From Lysinibacillus pakistanensis (GTDB lineage Bacteria > Bacillota > Bacilli > Bacillales_A > Planococcaceae): a stretch of 64,000 nucleotides of DNA. The notes below the pieces were generated by a model. That model was not told where the DNA came from and searched no databases. It saw only the letters and a program-made list of their open reading frames with translations. Shown in pieces: positions 8,233-18,695 of this stretch; the first letter of the stretch is position 1, and each line of letters starts with the position of its first letter. The stretch covers positions 1 to 64,000 of the forward strand of contig BBDJ01000015.1 in NCBI GenBank assembly GCA_001312325.1. Direction: 5' to 3'. A program made the position numbers and the translations under genes.

Positions 8233-9424
8233 CTATTTTGTATAATTATCAAAATAACCTTGAATATAAATCATTGGTGTTCCTTTATCACCTGAACCAG
8301 AAGTTAGGTCAGAAAGAGAACCGATTAAATCCGTTAAACGACGTGGTGTTGTTCCTTGAGCCGCCATTTGACCAGTTAGATCCTCATCTTTATTTTGGAT
8401 ATACTCAGAAATCGCCGCTTTTAATTCATCACCACGAAGGTCTGCAAAATCATTATCAGCTAAATATTTAAGTTTAACTTCATTTGGAGTTCCATCTAAA
8501 CCAGCAGTGTAGGCTGGTGAGACTACAGGGTCAGCCAATTCCCAGATTTTACCCACAGGATCTTTAAATGCACCATCACCATAAATCATGACCTCAACTG
8601 TTTTACCTGTAGCCTCTTTAAGTTTAGCTTGGATACCATCAACAATTGGCTGGCAAGTATGTGGGAATAATTTTACACTATCTTCAGTTGCTTTGTTTGA
8701 ACCAAGTAAACCATATTCTGCATTGAAGCCTGAACCGTTAATAGATGCTGATAAGATATTATCAAGGCTGTATACTTTTTCAGCCCCATTTGCTGTTAGA
8801 ATACGTTTTGTGCGTAAGCGTGTATGAATATCACAAGTTAAAACACTTTTCGTATAGTCCAAAATTGTTTTTGGATTATTGGAAAAGATAACCTCACAAG
8901 AAGCACCCTCAGCTTCGATTATTTCCTTATAGTATTCAATATAATCTACACCTGTAAATGTGTGTTTTTTATAGCCGAAATGCTCGCGGAATTCAGCTTC
9001 ATTTAACGTATCTGTCCAAGGGTTAATTCCTTTTACATCTAGCTCGTCGATATCGACTAGGTGATTACCAACCTCATCAGATGGATAACTTAACATAAGA
9101 ACGACTTTTTTTTACGCCTTTAGCAATACCACGTAAGCAGTTTGCGAAACGATTACGGCTAAGAATTGGGAAAATAACACCAACAGTATCATCATCAAAC
9201 TTAGTAGTAACATCTGCTGCGATATCGTCGATTGATGCATAGTTTCCTTGTGCGCGTGCTACGACAGATTCTGTTACTGTGACAATGTCTCGATCTTCAA
9301 TTGAGTAGCCTTCAATCTGAGCGGCATTTAATACCGTATCAACAACGATTTGTTCAATATTATCGCCTTCGTTAATAATTGGACCACGAAGACCTCTTAC
9401 AACTGTACCAACTACACGTTCCAA
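8233..9424 (-). CDS. CofE-like (F420-0:glutamate ligase family) protein
   Basis: The protein has about 397 residues. The N-terminal part (VVGTVVRGLRGP ... DIVTVTESVVARAQGN) matches the fold signature of the CofE/F420_ligase family, in which the VTES-ARAQG stretch is conserved. The rest resembles the long-form homologues annotated in Bacilli. CofE adds glutamate to coenzyme F420 in actinobacteria and archaea. Bacilli are not generally known to make F420, so the role here is unknown. The frame breaks in T8 at 9106-9113; removing one T restores it. The start ATG at 9424 has GAGGAGAG upstream. It is divergent from a LysR gene, which may control it. The family assignment is from memory, so moderately sure. 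Confidence 0.6.
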
Positions 9425-9552
9425 AATAATCTCTCCTCATTAAATAGGTAAAATAATTTATATAAATAATAATCAATATAATTTTACTATACGCCCCTTT
9501 AATGATATAAGTAAAATTAATAGTTCATATAATAGCTATAAGGAGTGCTTAT

Positions 9553-10475
9553 ATGATAGGGAAGTTAGATTTATATCGCGTTTTTAGTGTTGTTGCTAAA
9601 AATAATAGCTTTTCAAGAGCTGCTAGGGATTTATATATGACACAGCCTGCGGTTAGCCAAGCCATGATGCAATTAGAAAAGGAACTGGGTACACGTCTCT
9701 TTAATCGCACACCTAAAGGGGTAACACTAACAACTGAGGGTAGTCTTTTATTCGAATATACGAATTCAGCGTTAGGTCTTTTAGATGCCGGAGAAGAAAA
9801 GCTACTTGAATTTAAAAATTTAACAACTGGTCAATTAAAAATTGGTGTAGGAGATACGATTTCTCGCTTTTTTTTAATGCCATATTTAGAGGCATTTCAT
9901 ACCATGTATCCCAACATAAAATTACAAATGTTAAATGGAACGACTTCTGAAATTTGTAATTTTATTAAGTCTGGAGAGGTGGATATAGGACTTTGTAATT
10001 TTCCAATAGAAGATGCGACATTACAGTTAACCGTATGTACAGAGGTTCAAGATATTTTTGTATGCGGTGAGAAATATCGAACATTGATGTCAAAAAAAAT
10101 TAAGCTTTGAGGATCTTTTAAAATTTCCCCTTGTTTTTTTAGAGAAAAAAATCAAATTCTAGAAAATATGTAGAAGATTATTTATTTGCGAGAGGGATTC
10201 ATATAGAACCTGAGTTTGAGCTAGGATCACATGATCTTGTGCTAGAATTCGCACGTAGTAATTTAGGCATTGCCTGTGTAACAAAGGAATTTTCTAAGGA
10301 TTATTTGCAACGAGGACTTTTATATGAGTTAACATTAACAGAACAAATACCAGCACGTAGTATAGGCATGTGTTATTTAAAGAGTGTTCCACTTTCAAGG
10401 GCGGCAGCGAAATTTGTAGATATTATTGAGCAAAAGCAGGAGCGCAAACGTCTAAATCCAAGGAATATTAAGTAA
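9553..10475 (+). CDS. LysR-family transcription regulator, frame broken
   Basis: The first 60 residues form the LysR winged helix-turn-helix (SFSRAARDLYMTQPAVSQAM). The substrate-binding domain follows (GQLKIGVGDTIS, SGEVDIGLCNFP). The length after repair is about 307 residues, normal for the family. The frame is lost at an extra T in TTT at 10106-10108 and in A7 at 10145-10151. Undoing both gives continuous LysR sequence to 10475. The start ATG has AAGGAGTGCTT upstream. It is transcribed away from the CofE-like gene across 128 bases, the usual geometry for a LysR regulator and its target. The effector is unknown. Confidence 0.82.
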
Positions 10476-10508
10476 GCTTAGCGACTAGTAGCACGCTAAG
10501 CTTTTTTT
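10474..10508. terminator. terminator shared by two convergent LysR genes
   Basis: AAGCTTAGCG (10474-10483) pairs with CGCTAAGCTT (10494-10503) and is followed by T6. The stop codon of the minus-strand LysR gene lies in the loop, so one hairpin serves both convergent genes. Confidence 0.75.
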
Positions 10509-11378
10509 GAGTATAGCTTCCATAAGTGTGTCAGCATTACGCTTATTTTTCATCGTGGGTGAGTATAGATATGAAAATGTTCGCATAAAATGCTGCTCCC
10601 CTAAATGTAAAATTTTGATATCCCCACTCTTTAATTCGCGCTGAATTACACTTGCTGATAGCAATGAAAGTCCAAGACCCTGTATAACGCTCTCCTTGAC
10701 ACCTTGATTACTGCTAACTGTAAGAAGTGAACGTACCTGAAGCCCATTTGCTCTAAATAAATGGTCTAAATAGTAGCGTGTACCTGAGCCTTCTTCACGC
10801 GCAACCCAGTTCTGCTGCTGCAGGTCCTCAACAGTAATGGTAGACTCCTTTGTAAGAGGATGATTACTGGCACTAACAATAAATAATTCATCCTGCATAA
10901 ATGGTTTAATAATAAGTTCATGATCATGTGCCTGCCCCTCAATAAGACCAATGTCAACCTGTAATAACTTTGTATACTGTATGATTTCTTTCGTATTACC
11001 AATAATAATTTGAAGCTCCAGCTGAGGAAACTGCTGTTGCAGGCTAGCTATGATGGGAGGCAGGATATATTCACCGATTGTAAAGCTTGCACCAATAATA
11101 AGTGTACCTTGAATTTCATGGTGATAGGCTAAAATTTCTTCCTTTGCTTGCTCTGTAATAGCCATTATTTGTTTTGCTCGATTATATAAAATGTCTCCAG
11201 TCGGTGTGATTTGCACAGATTTTGGTGAACGAATAAATAAAGTGGTTTGCAGTTCCTGTTCTAAATTTTTAATGTGTAAGCTGACACTTGGCTGCGAAAT
11301 ATGGAGGATTTCGGAGGTCTTTGTAAAGTTATTAACCTCGACTAATGTGATAAATGTTTTTAAAGCATCATATTGCAT
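10485..11378 (-). CDS. LysR-family regulator (CysL/YwfK-like) next to a UPF0324 transporter
   Basis: The protein has 297 residues. The N-terminal winged helix (NFTKTSEILHISQPSVSLHI) is followed by a LysR effector domain (GTLIIGASFTIGEYILPP). It resembles the CysL/YwfK group that controls sulfur-assimilation genes in Bacillus. It is intact. It diverges from the YeiH-type transporter with an AT-rich gap of about 115 bases that holds a TATATATATAT stretch. LysR regulators next to UPF0324 transporters are common, so control of that transporter is likely. The effector is not deducible. Confidence 0.85.
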   Translation of the reverse strand: MQYDALKTFITLVEVNNFTKTSEILHISQPSVSLHIKNLEQELQTTLFIRSPKSVQITPTGDILYNRAKQIMAITEQAKEEILAYHHEIQGTLIIGASFTIGEYILPPIIASLQQQFPQLELQIIIGNTKEIIQYTKLLQVDIGLIEGQAHDHELIIKPFMQDELFIVSASNHPLTKESTITVEDLQQQNWVAREEGSGTRYYLDHLFRANGLQVRSLLTVSSNQGVKESVIQGLGLSLLSASVIQRELKSGDIKILHLGEQHFMRTFSYLYSPTMKNKRNADTLMEAILKKSLACY

Positions 11379-11492
11379 GCGATCACCCCTATCATTAAAA
11401 ATATTAATAATCGTAATTATATATATATATTTTACTGATGATTAACTTTTTTTATAAAGTATATTCATAAAAGGATGAAAGAAGTGAACATC

Positions 11493-12513
11493 ATGGTGAA
11501 TGGACAGAATAGATTAAAAAGCTTCCTAGCTCCAGCATTTATCAAGGGGATATTGTTAACACTCCTTATAGCCCTAGCAGCAAAATATATTTCAACATTT
11601 CCGTTCTTCTCAATATTGGGTCAGCTTGTCATTGCTATTTTATTAGGAATGGCTTGGAGAGCAGCCTTTAAGGTACAGGATGCTTGGCAGGTTGGTATAT
11701 CATTTTCTAGTAAAAAGCTATTAAGATTTGGAATTATTTTATTAGGAATGCGCTTGAATTTAGCTGATATTTACCATGCTGGAGTGAGTGTTTTTCTGAT
11801 TGCATTATTAGATTTAGTATTCGCCTTAGTGATTGTCTACGGTTTAGCAAAGATGTTTCATGTTGAACGAAAACTTGGCATTTTAACGGCTTGTGGGACT
11901 GCTATTTGCGGAGCGGCCGCTGTCGTGGCTATTGCTCCTCAAATTAAAGCGAATGAAAAAGAAACAGCGGTGGGGGCAGCGATTGTTGCACTACTTGGCA
12001 CGTTATTTACATTAATCTATACATTGTTCTATTCTTTATTTGGCTTAGCTCCAACCGAATATGGTGTATTTGCAGGAGGTACCTTACATGAAATTGCCCA
12101 TGTGATTGCAGCAGCATCGGCAGGGGGCAATGAAGCTATAGATATGGCAGTTATTGTTAAGCTAACACGAGTGGCTTTACTCGTGCCTGTTGCCATTATT
12201 ATTGGTATTTTTTTATCGAAAAATGGAGAAAGGGCAGGAAAAAGAGCCATTTTCGCTGTCTATCATCCCATGGTTTATTCTTGGATTTTTAGCTATGAGC
12301 GCGATTAATTCACTAGGAATAGTTCCTCCTTATGTAGCACAGGCATTTGTTAATATTGCCTATATTTTAATCGGTATGGCTATGGCTGGATTGGGATTAA
12401 ACGTAGACATAAAAACCTTTAAGCAATTAGGTGTAAAAGCCTTTATTGCAGGACTTATCGGTTCAATTTTCCTATCCATTGTAGGGTATCTTTTAGTTAT
12501 TTTTATAAAATAA
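11493..12513 (+). CDS. UPF0324/YeiH-family putative sulfate exporter
   Basis: The protein has about 340 residues and about ten membrane helices. Family-typical stretches are [42 protein letters not shown] and [11 protein letters not shown]. The family is annotated as putative sulfate exporter (PSE). The frame breaks in T7 at 12208-12214; with one T removed the C-terminal helices read through. The start is uncertain among ATG 11475, GTG 11484 and ATG 11493, with AAGGATG and AGAAGTGA as weak ribosome sites. A divergent LysR gene sits upstream. Confidence 0.82.
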
Positions 12514-12527
12514 TTAAGCAAAAAAAA

Positions 12528-12558
12528 CCTGCATATTTTCCAATATGCAGGGTTTTTT
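12528..12558 (+). terminator. intrinsic terminator
   Basis: CCTGCATATT (12528-12537) pairs with AATATGCAGG (12542-12551), then G and T6. An A-run lies on the left, so it can also act on the convergent minus-strand gene at 12590. Confidence 0.8.
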
Positions 12559-12589
12559 AGATAGAATCAGAAGATAATTTAATGATAAA

Positions 12590-12925
12590 TTAGCGAGCTG
12601 CTTCGATCGAAGACGCTAATTCTGCTATAACGATTTTGCTGCTTATCATTGGACTATTTTCAGGTTTTGCTCCCTCTGAGCCCGATTCTGGACGATGATG
12701 GGCAGCTGCGAATGCATCGCTATTACGCCAAGCTTGGAAATGTTCCTTTGATTCCCAGTACATGTTGACGCTCATTTCGTCATAAGCTGGGTCATCAGTT
12801 GACACTAATACCTCTACTTTATGAAAACCTTCAAACTGCTGTAGCGGTCCCGGCTTTGTAAAATTCGGTGCCATTTTTGCAGCGAAGCCCGGTTTAACCT
12901 GAATACGATTTGTCACAATAATCAT
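12590..12925 (-). CDS. IsdG/HmoA-like heme-degrading monooxygenase (ABM domain)
   Basis: The protein has 111 residues and a single antibiotic-biosynthesis-monooxygenase fold, with NRIQVKPGF at the start, PGPLQQFEGFHKVEV, MYWESKEHFQAWRNSDAF and AHHR (candidate heme-ligand His). This matches small IsdG/HmoA enzymes that open heme and release iron. The start is the second ATG, at 12925, because AGGGGGG sits before it. The region upstream carries Fur-like boxes, which supports iron control. A related ABM-domain function other than heme cleavage cannot be excluded. Confidence 0.78.
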   Translation of the reverse strand: MIIVTNRIQVKPGFAAKMAPNFTKPGPLQQFEGFHKVEVLVSTDDPAYDEMSVNMYWESKEHFQAWRNSDAFAAAHHRPESGSEGAKPENSPMISSKIVIAELASSIEAAR

Positions 12926-12980
12926 GTTTTCTACCCCCCTAATCATTTTTTAGATAAAGATAACCTATTAATTCGAATGA

Positions 12981-13018
12981 AATTATCAATGATTATCATT
13001 CGCAATCAATGATAATTG
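12981..13018 (-). promoter_or_regulatory. Fur-like iron boxes upstream of the heme monooxygenase gene
   Basis: The palindrome AATGAT-T-ATCATT lies at 12988-13000, inside the longer AATTATCAATGATTATCAT. A second TGATAATT half lies at 13009-13016. This resembles the Fur consensus GATAATGATTATCATTATC. It sits 60-90 bases before the start codon of 12590-12925, where a promoter would be. Confidence 0.6.
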
Positions 13019-13026
13019 TCGTAGGA

Positions 13027-13485
13027 AGACATTGTCAATAGAATAGCAATGCTTATACTATAAAAGGTTAAAGGACATTAAGAAATATGTAAAGTTTATC
13101 ATTGATATAAAGAGCGTTTAATCGGATTTGTCTGATTGGACTGTGGACACTTAGCTGATATATTTTCGATGTTATAATTTGCAATAAATCAGATGTTAAA
13201 AGCTTAATTTAAAAAAAGGTGGCTATGATGTAATTATGTAATGCAATGTTTTAATGGCGGGGGGCACTGGCTGTGTATCAAGGATTTAGTGCTACTCGAA
13301 ATTATGCCTTAACAGAGTTGTTGATTGCGTTCCAATGAAGAATGGTTGGCAAATAGGAATGCCTGGTAAAAATTATGAATAGTTAAATCAAGCAACAATC
13401 ATTGATAAAAGCACAGTAATTATTGATTGTTAAGCTGCCATTTTTAGAGTTCTTAAATTCAAGCGAAGGGGTCGTTAAAAAAAAT
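13027..13485 (+). other. gene-free stretch with a possible decayed coding fragment
   Basis: No intact gene is visible in about 460 bases. Between 13260 and 13380 two frames give protein-like text: GFSATRNYALTEL in one frame, then DCVPMKNGWQIGMPGKNYE in another, separated near 13318-13325 without a long homopolymer. GGGGGGCACTG at 13259-13269 resembles the left flank of the hairpin repeat at 7553. It may be a relic; I do not recognise the parent gene. Confidence 0.3.
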
Positions 13486-13486
13486 A

Positions 13487-13519
13487 ACCATATCCAAAAC
13501 TTTTGAGTATGGTTTTGCT
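13487..13519 (+). terminator. hairpin terminator ending the decayed stretch
   Basis: CCATA and CAAAA on the left pair with TTTTG and TATGG on the right, around 13488-13512. The hairpin is preceded by an A-rich run and followed by TTTTGCTTTTT. It isolates the methyltransferase gene from upstream transcription. Confidence 0.6.
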
Positions 13520-13566
13520 TTTTATCATGCTAAAATTAAGCATTCTTTTTTGAGGAGTCAACTAGT

Positions 13567-14170
13567 ATGAATGAACAACAATATGATAAGTATTTGCATA
13601 TTAATACAGTTGGTGAACAGTATGGTTTTCCTAAACTTGCGCATTATCATCGCTACGAGCCAACACCATATACGGGCCTAGAACAATTATTTTCCGGCTA
13701 TCAAATGCCTGAAAATCCAGTGTTTATTGATATGGGATGTGGAAAAGGAAGAGTTCCTATTTATGTGCATCATAAATTTCATATCCAGACAATTGGAATT
13801 GAAATGGATGCAGGTTTTTATGCAGAAGCAGAGAGTAATAAAAAGAGCTATCTTCAAAAAAAATAATGCTCCTATACCCATCTCCTTTATTCATACAATA
13901 GCGGAAGAATATTTAATTCAACCAAGCGACACAGTTTTCTTTTTTTTCAACCCGTTCTCTATTCATATTTTCCGTACAGTCATTTATAATATTTGGAAAT
14001 CATATGAGCAACACATGCGTGAGATTCATATTATTCTTTACTACCCACCATATGATTATTTGCAGTTTTTACTCCATGGAACACCATTTGAATTAATCCA
14101 TGAGGTTCATTTAGAAAATGAAAAAAATATAAACGAGCGCCTCTGTGTGTTTGCGTTAAAAAAAGCTTAG
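13567..14170 (+). CDS. small class I SAM-dependent methyltransferase, frame broken
   Basis: The protein has about 200 residues. The SAM-binding motif VFIDMGCGKGRVP is near residue 57, and the acidic residue of motif II follows in GIEMD. The later FFFFNPFS matches the NPP(F/Y)-like region. The frame breaks in A8 at 13856-13863 (one A too many), and the reading then continues to 14170. The start ATG has GAGGAG upstream. It stands alone between two terminators. The substrate is unknown. Confidence 0.7.
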
Positions 14171-14193
14171 AGCATCCACTCTAAGTTTTTTTT
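14166..14193 (+). terminator. intrinsic terminator
   Basis: CTTAGAG (14166-14172) pairs with CTCTAAG (14179-14185), followed by T8. It ends the methyltransferase gene. Confidence 0.8.
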
Positions 14194-14577
14194 AGTGTTT
14201 ATTGGTATTGTTACTCAAATGTTAGGTAGTAAATGCAGCATTTATTTTCCCGGAAATAAACATATAATATAGATTTTGTATAGTAATTGGAATGGAGTAT
14301 TTCCAAATTAAAAACATAATTAATAGTTGACTCTTTTGAACTAAATCATTCAATTTTCAAAAAAAAGGACTTCATATAAAAGATTTTTTTATAAAAAAAC
14401 AAATAAAATAATAGGTTTATACAAATATAAAATGAAAATTAATAGATTATTCTTAAATAACTAATTATACTGAAAAATCACTCTAGACTAAATATAAAGA
14501 ATGTTTTACAATGTAAAAGGCTTAAATGAATAATATTTAATTCAGTTTTAGATAGTTATAAATAATTATTTTCGCTA
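14194..14577. other. AT-rich gap upstream of the amino-acid transporter
   Basis: About 380 bases of very AT-rich DNA with no convincing reading frame, RNA fold or repeat that I can see. It may hold upstream regulatory sites (for example CodY-type AATTTTCWGAAAATT). A loose match, GAGAAATTTTCAG, lies near 14629-14641. Confidence 0.35.
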
Positions 14578-14606
14578 TTGAGGAATTGCATTTAATTGTT
14601 TATAAT
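14578..14606 (+). promoter_or_regulatory. sigma-A promoter of the liv operon
   Basis: TTGAGG (14578-14583), a 17-base spacer and a perfect TATAAT (14601-14606) lie 48 bases before the livJ start codon. Confidence 0.65.
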
Positions 14607-14653
14607 TATCAGAAATATCTAATATTTGAGAAATTTTCAGGGGGAATATAATT

Positions 14654-15887
14654 ATGAAAGAGAACAAAAAGCTTAAAAAGTTCGGTTCACTTTTAGTCGC
14701 TACTTCATTACTTACTGGTGTACTTGCTGGTTGTGGTGCTGGAGATAGTTCAAGTTCAGGAGGAAGCTCATCCTCAGGTGGTTCATCAGGTGGAGGTTCA
14801 TCTAATGGCGATACAATAAAAATCGGTGCAAACCTAGAGCTTTCAGGGAACGTAGCTTCTTATGGATCTTCGATTGGATTAGGTGCAGAGCTTGCTGTGA
14901 AAGAGATTAATGACAAAGGCGGTATCGATGGGAAAAAAATCGAGCTGATTAAAGTTGATAACAAATCAGAAAACTCAGAGGCAACTGCTGCAGCCATTAA
15001 ACTAATAACACAGGATAAAGTAGTAGCGATGTTAGCTCCTGCAACTTCTGGTAATACAGTTGCAACAGTGCAAATTGCCAACGACAAGAAAGTTCCAATT
15101 GTTACTGGTTCTGGGACAGCCCCAAATATTACAGTAAATGAAGATGGCAGCGTTAACGAATATGCATTCCGTACTTGTTTTATTGATCCATTCCAAGGGA
15201 TTGTAGCTGCAAACTTTGCCACTAATGAATTGCAAGCGAAAAATGTAGCTATTTTTGCTGACAATGCATCTGATTATGCTAAAGGTCTAGCAAAATCATT
15301 TAAAGAAACAATTACTAAAAATGGTGGTAAAGTCGTAAAAGAAGAAGCATATGTAGCTAAAGACGCTGATTTCCGTACACAGTTAACGAATATTAAAGGA
15401 GCGAAACCTGACTTCATCTTTATCCCTGGATACTATGAAGAAGTTGGTTTAATTGTTAAACAAGCGCGTGAAATGGGTATAGATGTTCCATTGATGGGCG
15501 CTGATGGCTGGGATTCACCAACATTAGTAGAGCTAGCTGGTAAGAAAGCGCTTAATAATACGTATATTACAAACCACTACTCTGCGGAAGACCCAGATCA
15601 AAAAAATTCAAGACTTCGTAAAAGCATTTAAAGCTGCGAACAAGGATAAAGCACCTGATGCGTTCAATGCACTTGGCTATGACTCAATCTATTATATTGC
15701 AGATGCTATTGAGCGTGCAGGCTCTACAGATGGGGAAGCAATTAAAAATGCTTTAGCAAAAACAGAAAATCTTTCTTTAGTAACAGGTACTTTCTCAGTT
15801 GACGAACAACATAACCCAATTAAAACAGCAACAGTTCTTGAATTCCAAGACGGTAAACAAGTGTTCAACTCTAAAGTTAATCCTTAA
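14654..15887 (+). CDS. livJ: branched-chain amino-acid ABC transporter, substrate-binding lipoprotein
   Basis: The lipoprotein signal peptide ends at the lipobox LAGC (Cys about residue 27). A Ser/Gly-rich linker (about residues 31-51) follows, then a type I periplasmic-binding fold (IKIGANLELSGNVASYG, PSTSG-like APATSGNTV). The length is about 410 residues after repair. The frame breaks in A7 at 15600-15606, after which the C-terminal part (DKAPDAFNALGYDSIYYIADA) reads on to 15887. The start ATG has CAGGGGGAA upstream. It is followed by its own terminator and then livH, so it is probably expressed above the permease genes. Leu/Ile/Val or a related amino acid is the likely ligand. Confidence 0.9.
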
Positions 15888-15897
15888 TGTTTGTAGG

Positions 15898-15928
15898 GGG
15901 AGGCGGGTAAACACGCCTTCCTTTTTTT
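15898..15928 (+). terminator. terminator between livJ and livH
   Basis: GGAGGCG pairs with CGCCTTCC around an 8-base loop, followed by T7. It probably makes the binding-protein mRNA more abundant than the downstream permease mRNA. Confidence 0.75.
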
Positions 15929-16090
15929 ATGTGTAGTAGATATATCTAGAGTTTGCAAAAACATAGATTCTAGCAAAAGGAATTGGAAAAAAACTTTTGA
16001 TGAGGGACACAATTTATTCTGCAATCAATAATACCATGTAGAGTACGTCCCATTTTTGCATTTTTCAAAAAGTAAAAGGAGTGAACGCTC

Positions 16091-16966
16091 ATGGAATGGA
16101 TACAGCAGCTTGTGAATGGTATTTCACTAGGTAGTATCTACGCATTAATAGCGTTAGGGTATACGATGGTATACGGGATTATTAAGCTGATTAACTTTGC
16201 CCACGGCGATGTTTTCATGATTGGGGCATTTATTGGCTTTTACGCAATTGCTAAATGGGAGCTTGGGTTTTTCCCAGCACTATTATTGGCAATGGCAATC
16301 TGTGCAATATTTGGTGTTCTCATTGAACGTATTGCATATAAGCGTTTACGAAATGCAACACGTATTGCTGCATTAATTACTGCAATTGGTGTTTCACTAT
16401 TAATCGAATATACGACGATTTTCTTCAGAGGTGCGCAACCAGAAGCATATCCTGATGTCATTAAAAATAAATCATTTGATATTTTCGGCGTTCAAATCAG
16501 CAGTACATCCATTTTAATTTTATCTGTCGCAGTTGTACTGATGTTTCTTTTACAATTCATCGTGCATAAAACAAAAATCGGAAAGGCGATGCGTGCCGTT
16601 TCTCATGATGCGGATGCAGCTCGTTTAATGGGAATTAATGTTGATAATACTATTTCAGCGACATTTGCTATTGGTTCAGCATTAGCAGGAGCTGCAGGCG
16701 TTATCTTTGGTGTATATTATACGAAAATCGATCCTTTAATGGGGGTTATTCCTGGGGTTAAGGCGTTTATCGCAGCCGTTCTTGGCGGTATAGGAATTAT
16801 TCCTGGTGCTATGGTTGGCGGCATGTTATTAGGTGTAGTGGAGTCATTAGTGAGTGCGCTTGGCTTCTCTTTATGGCGTGATGCGGCAGCATTCGTTATT
16901 TTAATTTTAATTTTAATCTTCAGACCATCGGGTATCTTTGGTAAAAATGCCCGTGAGAAAGTGTAG
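16091..16966 (+). CDS. livH: branched-chain amino-acid ABC transporter permease LivH
   Basis: The permease has 291 residues and starts LVNGISLGSIYALIALGYTM, with YGIIKLINFAHGD shortly after, both hallmarks of LivH. About eight hydrophobic segments follow, and a C-terminal cytoplasmic loop before the end has the ABC contact element (AVSHDADAARLMGI). The ORF is intact. The start ATG has AAAGGAGTGAA upstream. livM follows after 12 bases, so the two are translationally linked. Confidence 0.93.
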   Translation: MEWIQQLVNGISLGSIYALIALGYTMVYGIIKLINFAHGDVFMIGAFIGFYAIAKWELGFFPALLLAMAICAIFGVLIERIAYKRLRNATRIAALITAIGVSLLIEYTTIFFRGAQPEAYPDVIKNKSFDIFGVQISSTSILILSVAVVLMFLLQFIVHKTKIGKAMRAVSHDADAARLMGINVDNTISATFAIGSALAGAAGVIFGVYYTKIDPLMGVIPGVKAFIAAVLGGIGIIPGAMVGGMLLGVVESLVSALGFSLWRDAAAFVILILILIFRPSGIFGKNAREKV

Positions 16967-16978
16967 GTGAGCGGTATT

Positions 16979-17915
16979 ATGAAAAAGTCTAAAGTTTTCT
17001 GGGGCTATGCCGTATTAGCGCTAGTCATCTATGCAGTTGTACAAATTCTTATTACCTCTGGTGCACTTGATATTTACTATCAAAATATGCTAATAACAAT
17101 GTGTATTAACATTATGCTTGCGGTCAGCTTGCATATTGTTATTGGGATTACAGGTCAATTTTCAATCGGACATGCGGGGTTCTTAGCAGTAGGGGCATAT
17201 ATCTCTGCTATTATTACAACAAAGCTTATGCTGCCATTCCCATTAGCAATCTTCTTAGGGGCACTAGCTGCAGCAGTTGCAGGATTAATTGTTGGTATTC
17301 CAACATTACGATTAAAGGGTGACTATTTAGCAATTGCTACACTTGGTTTTGCAGAAATTATTCGTATTATTTTCTTAAATACGGATTATGTAGGTGGGGC
17401 AGCAGGGATGCAGGTTAAATATTTATCCAATTGGACGTATGCATTCATAGGTGTTTTTTTTAACAATTCTAGTAATCTCAAACTTTACGAATTCTCGCCA
17501 TGGACGCGCATGTATTTCTATTCGTGAGGATGAAATTGCAGCAGATGCGATGGGTATTAATACTACTTATTATAAAGTAGTAGCTTTCGCTATCGGTTCT
17601 TTCTTCGCTGGACTTGCAGGGGCAATTTTTGCACATAATTTTTATATTATTCAGCCAACTACTTTTGGTTTCTTAAAATCATTTGATATTTTAATATATG
17701 TTGTACTTGGTGGATTAGGAAGTCTTTCGGGCTCTGTTATTGCTGCGATCTTCCTAACTGTGATTTCAGCATACCTCGCAAACTTCCCAGAGACACGTAT
17801 GATTATTTACAGCTTAGTATTAATTGTTGTTATGCTGTACCGTCCAACGGGTTTAATGGGAACAAAGGAAATTACGGATTTATTTAAGTTTGGTAAAAAA
17901 GGAGGTACAAAATAA
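16979..17915 (+). CDS. livM: branched-chain amino-acid ABC transporter permease LivM
   Basis: The permease has about 311 residues. Typical LivM stretches are GITGQFSIGHAGFLAVGAY, GDYLAIATLGFAEIIR and, after the frame break, ACISIREDEIAADAMGI (the ABC contact loop). The frame breaks in T8 at 17454-17461 (one T too many). ATG 16979 is preferred over GTG 16967 because AGGTGA lies 8 bases before it. The stop codon overlaps the livG start (TAATG). Confidence 0.92.
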
Positions 17916-18695
17916 TGACTGGAAACCTTCTTATCAATGTTGAAAATATGGGCATTCAATTCGGTGGATTAAAGGCTGTACAGGGCGTTAATATGTACCT
18001 AAATCAGGGAGAGTTAGTCGGTCTTATAGGACCAAATGGTGCCGGGAAAACGACAAGCTTTAATATGCTGACAGGTGTTTATACGCCAACTGAGGGCACT
18101 ATTATATTTGATGGTATAAAGCTAAATGGGCTTGCTCCATATCAAGTTACACAAAAGGGTATAAGCCGTACATTCCAAAATATCCGTTTATTTAAAGAGC
18201 TGTCCGTTCTAGATAATGTAAAGGTAGCAAATCATTCGCTTGCTAAGCATTCAATGTGGTCCTCCATTTTCCGCTTGCCAAATCATTTTAAAGGTGAGGC
18301 AGAAATGGAGCTTCAATCCATTGAGTTTTTAAAAATCTTTGGTCTAGATATTTATAAAGATGAGCTGGCAAAAAAACTTACCATACGGAATGCAACGTCG
18401 ATTAGAAATTGCTCGTGCCCTTGCAGCAAAGCCTAAGCTGTTATTACTTGATGAGCCAGCAGCAGGGATGAACCCACAGGAAACACATGATTTAATGGAG
18501 TTAATAGCGTTTATTCGAAAAGAATTTGGCTTGACTATTCTTCTTATTGAGCATGATATGAGCTTAGTTATGGGAATTTGTGAACGGATCTATGTGCTCG
18601 ATCATGGTCAACTAATCGCTGATGGGACACCAGAGGAAATACGCAACAATCCAAAGGTAATTGAAGCTTACCTTGGTGAGGAGGTTATCAGCTAA
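17915..18695 (+). CDS. livG: branched-chain amino-acid ABC transporter ATPase LivG
   Basis: The protein has about 259 residues with Walker [10 protein letters not shown] near residue 40, Q-loop SRTFQNIR, a signature-like [16 protein letters not shown], Walker [12 protein letters not shown] and the switch His in LLIEHDMS. The weak LSGGQ variant (PYGMQRR) is normal for LivG. The frame breaks in A7 at 18370-18376, between the helical domain and the signature. It overlaps livM upstream and livF downstream (TAATG at 18693-18697). Confidence 0.93.
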
